Of a stretch of DNA of 64,000 nucleotides, positions 60,367-64,000 are shown piece by piece. Source of the stretch: Thermococcus paralvinellae (lineage in GTDB: Archaea; Methanobacteriota_B; Thermococci; Thermococcales; Thermococcaceae); NCBI RefSeq assembly GCF_000517445.1, contig NZ_CP006965.1, positions 1,774,681 through 1,838,680 of the forward strand, written 5' to 3'. Made by a program: the position numbers and the translations under genes. The notes beneath the pieces are model-generated. The model was not told the origin of the DNA. It searched no databases and saw nothing but the letters and a program-made list of their open reading frames with translations. Each line of letters begins with the position of its first letter. Position 1 is the stretch's first letter.

Positions 60367-61959
60367 TCACTCTTCAACTACATATATTGGCACTTTTCCA
60401 TGTGGGATACCATACTTCTTGCCGTACCATTCGCTGAGGAACCAGTGTGATGCTACGAGCAACACAAGACCTATTGGGAGGAGGACTATCCAAGTCCTAA
60501 CTCCTATAGCGAAGAGAATGTACAGTATAATTCCAACGCTTGCTGCTGTTACTGCATATGGGATTTGGGTTGTAACGTGGTCAATGTGATCGCTTCCAGA
60601 GAACATTGAACTCATGATTGTTGTATCGCTAATTGGCGAACAGTGGTCACCGAAGATACCTCCAGCGAAGACTGCACCAATTGAGGCCCAAAGCACTGGT
60701 CCCGCTTCTCCACTTATGTGATAAGCTAGTGGGATAGCTATTGGCATCATAATTGAGAAGGTTCCCCATGATGTTCCAGTTGTAAATGAGATGAACATTG
60801 CAATGAGGAATATAACCAGTGGCACTATTCCTGGTGAGAGTACTCCAGAGGCAATTCCAACTACGTAATCCGCTGTTCCTACTGCATCAGTTGCACTCTT
60901 AATGCTCCAGGCTAAGAGCAATATGGTGTTCGCAATAATCATCTGCTTCATACCTTGAATTATTGCTGTTTCTGCTTCTTCTACTGTCATTATTTTCATT
61001 CCAACGACGAGGAAGAACGCTACAACGACCATTGCAAATGAACCCCAAAGCAAGGCCAAAGCTGGGTCAGAGTTTGAAAGTACACCCATTATCCCGTCTG
61101 AAGCAAAAGTTTCACTACCTCCGCCAGTAACCCACATCCCGTAGAGTGTGACAAAGACGAGTGTTAATATTGGCCATATGAATGTGTGAACATTTCCACC
61201 TTCTTTTGGCGCTCCTAAGTCAATTTCAGTAGTCATCAATGGTTTTGCACCATCGCGGAGAACTTTTCCAGTTGTTCTTGCTCTGTATTCAGCGTGAAGC
61301 ATTGCTCCGTAGTGCCTGTGGGTATAGGCAACGAGGAACACTAATATTATTGCAAATATTGAGTAGAATCTGTATGGAACGCTTGAGAGCCAAGCAGCAT
61401 AAGGTCCTAAAGTTATTCCAAGGTCTTTGAATGAATCTCCAATTAGACCAACTTCATAACCAATCCATGTTGAAACAAGTGCTAAACCTGCTACCGGGGC
61501 AGCAGTAGAATCATCGATATAGGCTAACATTTCTCTTGAAACCCTTGTCTTGTCAGTTATTGGTCTCATAGTGTTACCAACGATAATTGTGTTTGTATAA
61601 TCATCGAAGAACACTAGAATACCTAAAAGCCAGCCCATAAGTGATGCAGCCCTGCTTGTTCTTACTGTTTTAGTTAAGGCTTTTGCAATTGCTATGGCAC
61701 CACCGGATTTGTAAATTAATCCCACACCTGCACCAATCAGAAAGTCAAAGAGCAATATCTTTGCGTTCCAGTCGTCAATGGCGTTTCCGACTATCCAATC
61801 CAATGTCTGGGTAGTTCCTGTTATCGGATTCCATCCTGAGACCATCACTCCACCAATCCAGACACCTGCAAATAGAGCTAACAATACTCTTTTTGTCCAA
61901 ATAGCCAATATAATAGCCACAAGTGGTGGTAGTAGGGATAAAACTCCAAAGTCCGACAT
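60367..61959 (-). CDS. NhaC-family Na+/H+ antiporter
   Basis: A 530-residue protein with about eleven to thirteen helices. Family features are VGLIYKSGGAIAIAKALTK, FFDDYTNTIIVGNTMRPITD, STWIGYEVGLIGDS and the later FTTGTSWGTFSIMMPIAIPLAYHI and FGDHCSPISDTTIMSSM. Such antiporters exchange sodium and protons and may move amino acids or malate. A TATA box (CTTTATAAG coding strand, 62007-62015) and AGGAGGTG at 61967-61974 precede ATG 61959. Confidence 0.95.
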   Translation of the reverse strand: MSDFGVLSLLPPLVAIILAIWTKRVLLALFAGVWIGGVMVSGWNPITGTTQTLDWIVGNAIDDWNAKILLFDFLIGAGVGLIYKSGGAIAIAKALTKTVRTSRAASLMGWLLGILVFFDDYTNTIIVGNTMRPITDKTRVSREMLAYIDDSTAAPVAGLALVSTWIGYEVGLIGDSFKDLGITLGPYAAWLSSVPYRFYSIFAIILVFLVAYTHRHYGAMLHAEYRARTTGKVLRDGAKPLMTTEIDLGAPKEGGNVHTFIWPILTLVFVTLYGMWVTGGGSETFASDGIMGVLSNSDPALALLWGSFAMVVVAFFLVVGMKIMTVEEAETAIIQGMKQMIIANTILLLAWSIKSATDAVGTADYVVGIASGVLSPGIVPLVIFLIAMFISFTTGTSWGTFSIMMPIAIPLAYHISGEAGPVLWASIGAVFAGGIFGDHCSPISDTTIMSSMFSGSDHIDHVTTQIPYAVTAASVGIILYILFAIGVRTWIVLLPIGLVLLVASHWFLSEWYGKKYGIPHGKVPIYVVEE

Positions 61960-62278
61960 GAACTAACACCTCCTATCTAATTTGTAGACATTCGTTATTT
62001 GGTCCGCTTATAAAGTTTTTGGAAATATTTTTGTCATCCTGATTGTTATCGAAATTTTATCGAAAATTATTTAAGATTTTTGAATGTTCTATGGTGAACT
62101 TTCTTGGACGTTTGTGAATGTCTATGTAGTATAATGTAACATCAGTAACATTAGCATCTTCCGTTTATAAAAATCTTTCTCTAAAAGGCTATATGGAATT
62201 AGACAAATAACGAAAAAAAAGTTTAAAGCAAGTGTTTAACAAAGAAAAGTATTCAAGGATATTTGACAAAAGCAAACC
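61960..62278. other. 319-base intergenic region with NhaC promoter and repeats
   Basis: No coding frame is evident. On the minus strand it has the NhaC promoter. It also has ATCGAAATTTT-ATCGAAAATTA-like tandem copies at 62048-62071, two direct copies TGAATGTTCTATG (62083-62095) and TGAATGTCTATG (62115-62126), and AGACATTC (61986-61993), the reverse of the second repeat's GAATGTCT. These may be regulator sites. The rest is A/T-rich. Confidence 0.45.
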
Positions 62279-62863
62279 CTAAACATTATCCAGAATTTCC
62301 CTCAGCTTTTTGAAGTCCTTCCTAAGTTCCTCTTTGAGCTGGGGCTTATATAAAGCAACTGCCGGATGATACATTGGCATTATTATAATTTTTCCAAAAA
62401 GAGTCCTTGCCTCAAATGTTCTCCCGTGAATTTTGCTTATCGGTTCTACCTCAAATCCAAATTTTTTGAGAATGTAGCTCATGGAGTGTCTTCCTAAGGG
62501 AACGATTATTTTGGGTCTAATTATGTCAATCTGTCTATCTAAATAGGGCGAACACGCTTTAATCTCATCTTCACTCGGGTCTCTGTTATTGGGGGGGCGG
62601 CATTTTACTATATTTGTTATGTACACATTCTCTCTTTTTAGGCCAATTTCGGCTAAAAGTTCATCCAAAACTTTTCCAGCTCTCCCTACGAATGGTAGTC
62701 CTTTTTGATCTTCCCAATATCCGGGAGCTTCGCCAACAAACATTATCTTTGCATCATAACTCCCATTACCAGGGACAGCGTTTGTTCTCAACATTCCTAG
62801 TGGGCATTTTTTGCAGCTTTTTATTTTCTCTTCAAGCTTTTTCATTAGCTCCTCTTTTGCCAC
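62279..62863 (-). CDS. Uracil-DNA glycosylase, family 4 (iron-sulfur type)
   Basis: DNA repair enzyme that removes uracil, of about 194 residues. Iron-sulfur cysteines are visible as KSCKKCPLG at residues ~14-21 and NIVKCRPPNNRDPSEDEIKAC in the middle; the active site motif GEAPGYWEDQKGLPFVGRAG and the MYHPAVAL C-terminal motif are present. GTG 62863 (after AGGTGTTAG) is preferred; ATG 62845 has a GAGGAG site and is the alternative. It overlaps the gene upstream by 32 bases. Confidence 0.95.
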   Translation of the reverse strand: MAKEELMKKLEEKIKSCKKCPLGMLRTNAVPGNGSYDAKIMFVGEAPGYWEDQKGLPFVGRAGKVLDELLAEIGLKRENVYITNIVKCRPPNNRDPSEDEIKACSPYLDRQIDIIRPKIIVPLGRHSMSYILKKFGFEVEPISKIHGRTFEARTLFGKIIIMPMYHPAVALYKPQLKEELRKDFKKLREILDNV

Positions 62864-63218
62864 GCCTAACACCTAAAGTCTTTTGTGTAAGGTAAGCTCT
62901 CAAGAATTCAATCCATGCTGTGTAATAGCCTTTCTCATACTCATCCCTGAACTCATGCTTTAGAATTCCCTCAAAATGCTCTAAGAGCTGCTTGGCTTTC
63001 TCATGGTCAACTTCTTTTACGAGCTGGACTATTAGTGCATCAGTGTCATTGTCTTTTAAAGCTGATATAAATCCATTTATTGCTCTTGAATACCCTCTCC
63101 CCCATTCATCGTTACCTACCATCTTTTCAAGCTTCTCAAGGTGTGATTTTGCTTTGTTGAAGTCCCTCCGCATTAATGCCCTTAGGAACATTTCCATTCT
63201 CATTTCTCTAGCTGGCAT
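62832..63218 (-). CDS. Conserved helical protein upstream of uracil-DNA glycosylase, unknown
   Basis: A 128-residue all-helical protein with repeated helix pairs (RRDFNKAKSHLEKLEKMVGN; DHEKAKQLLEHFEGILKHEF; YYTAWIEFLRAYL) like TPR or other helical repeats. No family is recognised. Its C-terminal tail is basic. It overlaps the glycosylase gene and is likely transcribed with it, so a link to DNA repair is possible. The start is ATG 63218. Confidence 0.7.
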   Translation of the reverse strand: MPAREMRMEMFLRALMRRDFNKAKSHLEKLEKMVGNDEWGRGYSRAINGFISALKDNDTDALIVQLVKEVDHEKAKQLLEHFEGILKHEFRDEYEKGYYTAWIEFLRAYLTQKTLGVRRGKRGANEKA

Positions 63219-63352
63219 TTTTATCCCCCAACTTTGACTGCTCTTGGATGTATTTAACTCTTAGCCTGCCATACCTATGCAAGTAAATCTGCATATTTAC
63301 GCAAAAGTTTTTATACCATATCGGGTAATTCAATACTAGAGAGGTGACTAAA

Positions 63353-64000
63353 ATGGCTGAAGTTGTAGATGAAATTCCAAGTGGTGAGAAGGAGTTCAGC
63401 GAGCTAACTAAGAAAGTTCGCGATCTTATTGAATATCCTGAATTGAGTGAGGAGGAATTTCAAGAACTTCTCACAAAGGCAAGCAGGGGTTATGGCGGTT
63501 CACTGCCACATAAGACTTATTCTCTTTGCCCAGAAACAAGGAGAATTGTGCCAGCAGTAGTTTGGGAAAAGGATGGAAAAGTATGGATAACAAAAAAGTG
63601 TCCGGAGGGTTTAATCACAGATGTGTATTATGAAGATGTCGAGATGTATTATCGCTTTAAGGAGTGGAGATTTGAAGAAAAGAAATTAGCGAGCTTTAAT
63701 GTAGAAAACAGTGGTGTTAACTGTCCTTTTGACTGTGGTCTCTGTCCAAGACACCGTTCACACACTAATCTGCTCAATATAGTCTTAACTAACCGCTGTA
63801 ATTTGAGCTGTTGGTACTGCTTCTTCTATGCCAAAGAAGGACAGCCAATTTACGAGCCTACGCTTGAACAGATTAGAATGATGCTCCGCAATGCTAAAAA
63901 AGAGATCCCTATTGGAGCAACTGCTGTTCAATTTACTGGTGGAGAGCCTACACTCAGAGAAGACTTAATTGAGATAATTAAGATTGCAAAGGAAGAAGGT
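63353..64000 (+). CDS. Radical SAM protein, tetraether synthase (Tes/MJ0619) type, N-terminal part
   Basis: The first 216 residues of a gene cut by the window. The N-terminal module has LPHKTYSLCPETRRIVPAVVWE with KKCPEGLITDVYYEDVEMYYRF and then VNCPFDCGLCPRHRSH; the radical SAM core begins with NRCNLSCWYCFFYAK (CxxxCxxC) and QFTGGEPTLRED. This layout matches the MJ0619-type enzymes that join archaeal lipid tails into tetraethers. ATG 63353 follows GAGGTGA, and a TATA-like TTTTTATACC is near 63308-63317. Confidence 0.85.
   Translation, partial: MAEVVDEIPSGEKEFSELTKKVRDLIEYPELSEEEFQELLTKASRGYGGSLPHKTYSLCPETRRIVPAVVWEKDGKVWITKKCPEGLITDVYYEDVEMYYRFKEWRFEEKKLASFNVENSGVNCPFDCGLCPRHRSHTNLLNIVLTNRCNLSCWYCFFYAKEGQPIYEPTLEQIRMMLRNAKKEIPIGATAVQFTGGEPTLREDLIEIIKIAKEEG

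Noticed and set aside
1-64000. CRISPR array
   Set aside because: No set of 24-37 base repeats with regular unique spacers was seen on either strand.
1-64000. Replication origin
   Set aside because: No Cdc6/Orc1 gene and no cluster of origin recognition boxes were found near any AT-rich gap.

Overview
This window looks like a hyperthermophilic archaeon of the order Thermococcales (Thermococcus-like, AT-rich). The evidence is the AGGTGA-type ribosome binding sites, TATA boxes about 25 bases before starts, a Thermococcales Glycolytic Motif beside a GH57 4-alpha-glucanotransferase, a KlbA ATPase with an Ala1 intein, pantoate kinase, ATP-dependent DNA ligase, family-4 uracil-DNA glycosylase, and a tetraether-synthase-type radical SAM protein at the right edge. 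Genes are dense on both strands. All functional calls come from reading protein motifs; no database search was run.

Layout. 1-6.5 kb: type IV pilus or secretion locus (secreted protein, KlbA ATPase with a 531-residue intein, two TadC/GspF membrane proteins). 6.5-12.7 kb: FKBP isomerase, DUF2118-like protein, a MoxR/DUF58/DUF4129 membrane operon and a PfkB kinase. 12.8-21.4 kb: M32 carboxypeptidase, a nuclease-like orphan, ASCH protein, geranylgeranyl-reductase-type flavoprotein, pyroglutamyl peptidase, DUF460 protein, a winged-helix/membrane pair, and two decayed gene remnants. 21.4-25 kb: TtuA-type tRNA thiolase, a divergent degenerate KaiC-like protein, a frameshifted LOG-family gene and an S2P protease. 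25-35.5 kb: a surface-glycan cluster holding all five enzymes of the Wbp-type route to UDP-ManNAc(3NAc)A, three glycosyltransferases, a methyltransferase and a flippase. 35.5-45.3 kb: tandem C/D box sRNAs, CDF transporter, MfnA decarboxylase, antiporter, HAD and lipid-kinase-like genes, a frameshifted secreted DOMON-repeat protein, and 4-alpha-glucanotransferase. 45.3-53.2 kb: a third C/D sRNA candidate, a TnpB element with a small ribbon-helix-helix ORF, a second TtuA/KaiC-like pair, a flavoprotein, a CBS protein with two antiporters, and tRNA-Gly. 53.2-64 kb: Lrp regulator, RNA methyltransferase, DNA ligase, pantoate kinase, a type II restriction-modification operon, NhaC antiporter, uracil-DNA glycosylase, and a partial radical SAM gene.

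The most notable observations are: (1) two adjacent C/D box guide RNAs, the second with both guides matching conserved 16S rRNA segments, and a third guide RNA against the tnpB stop codon; (2) two copies of the same divergent module, a TtuA-type ATPase facing a KaiC-like protein whose P-loop is replaced by YDxxSxGW; (3) a secreted triple-DOMON protein sharing a regulatory motif with 4-alpha-glucanotransferase; (4) a restriction-modification operon whose TATA-to-start spacing is set by tetranucleotide repeats; (5) recognisable fossils of a pyrimidine-dimer glycosylase and an AmmeMemoRadiSam enzyme. The three single-base frameshifts in otherwise good genes or remnants could be real or sequence errors.
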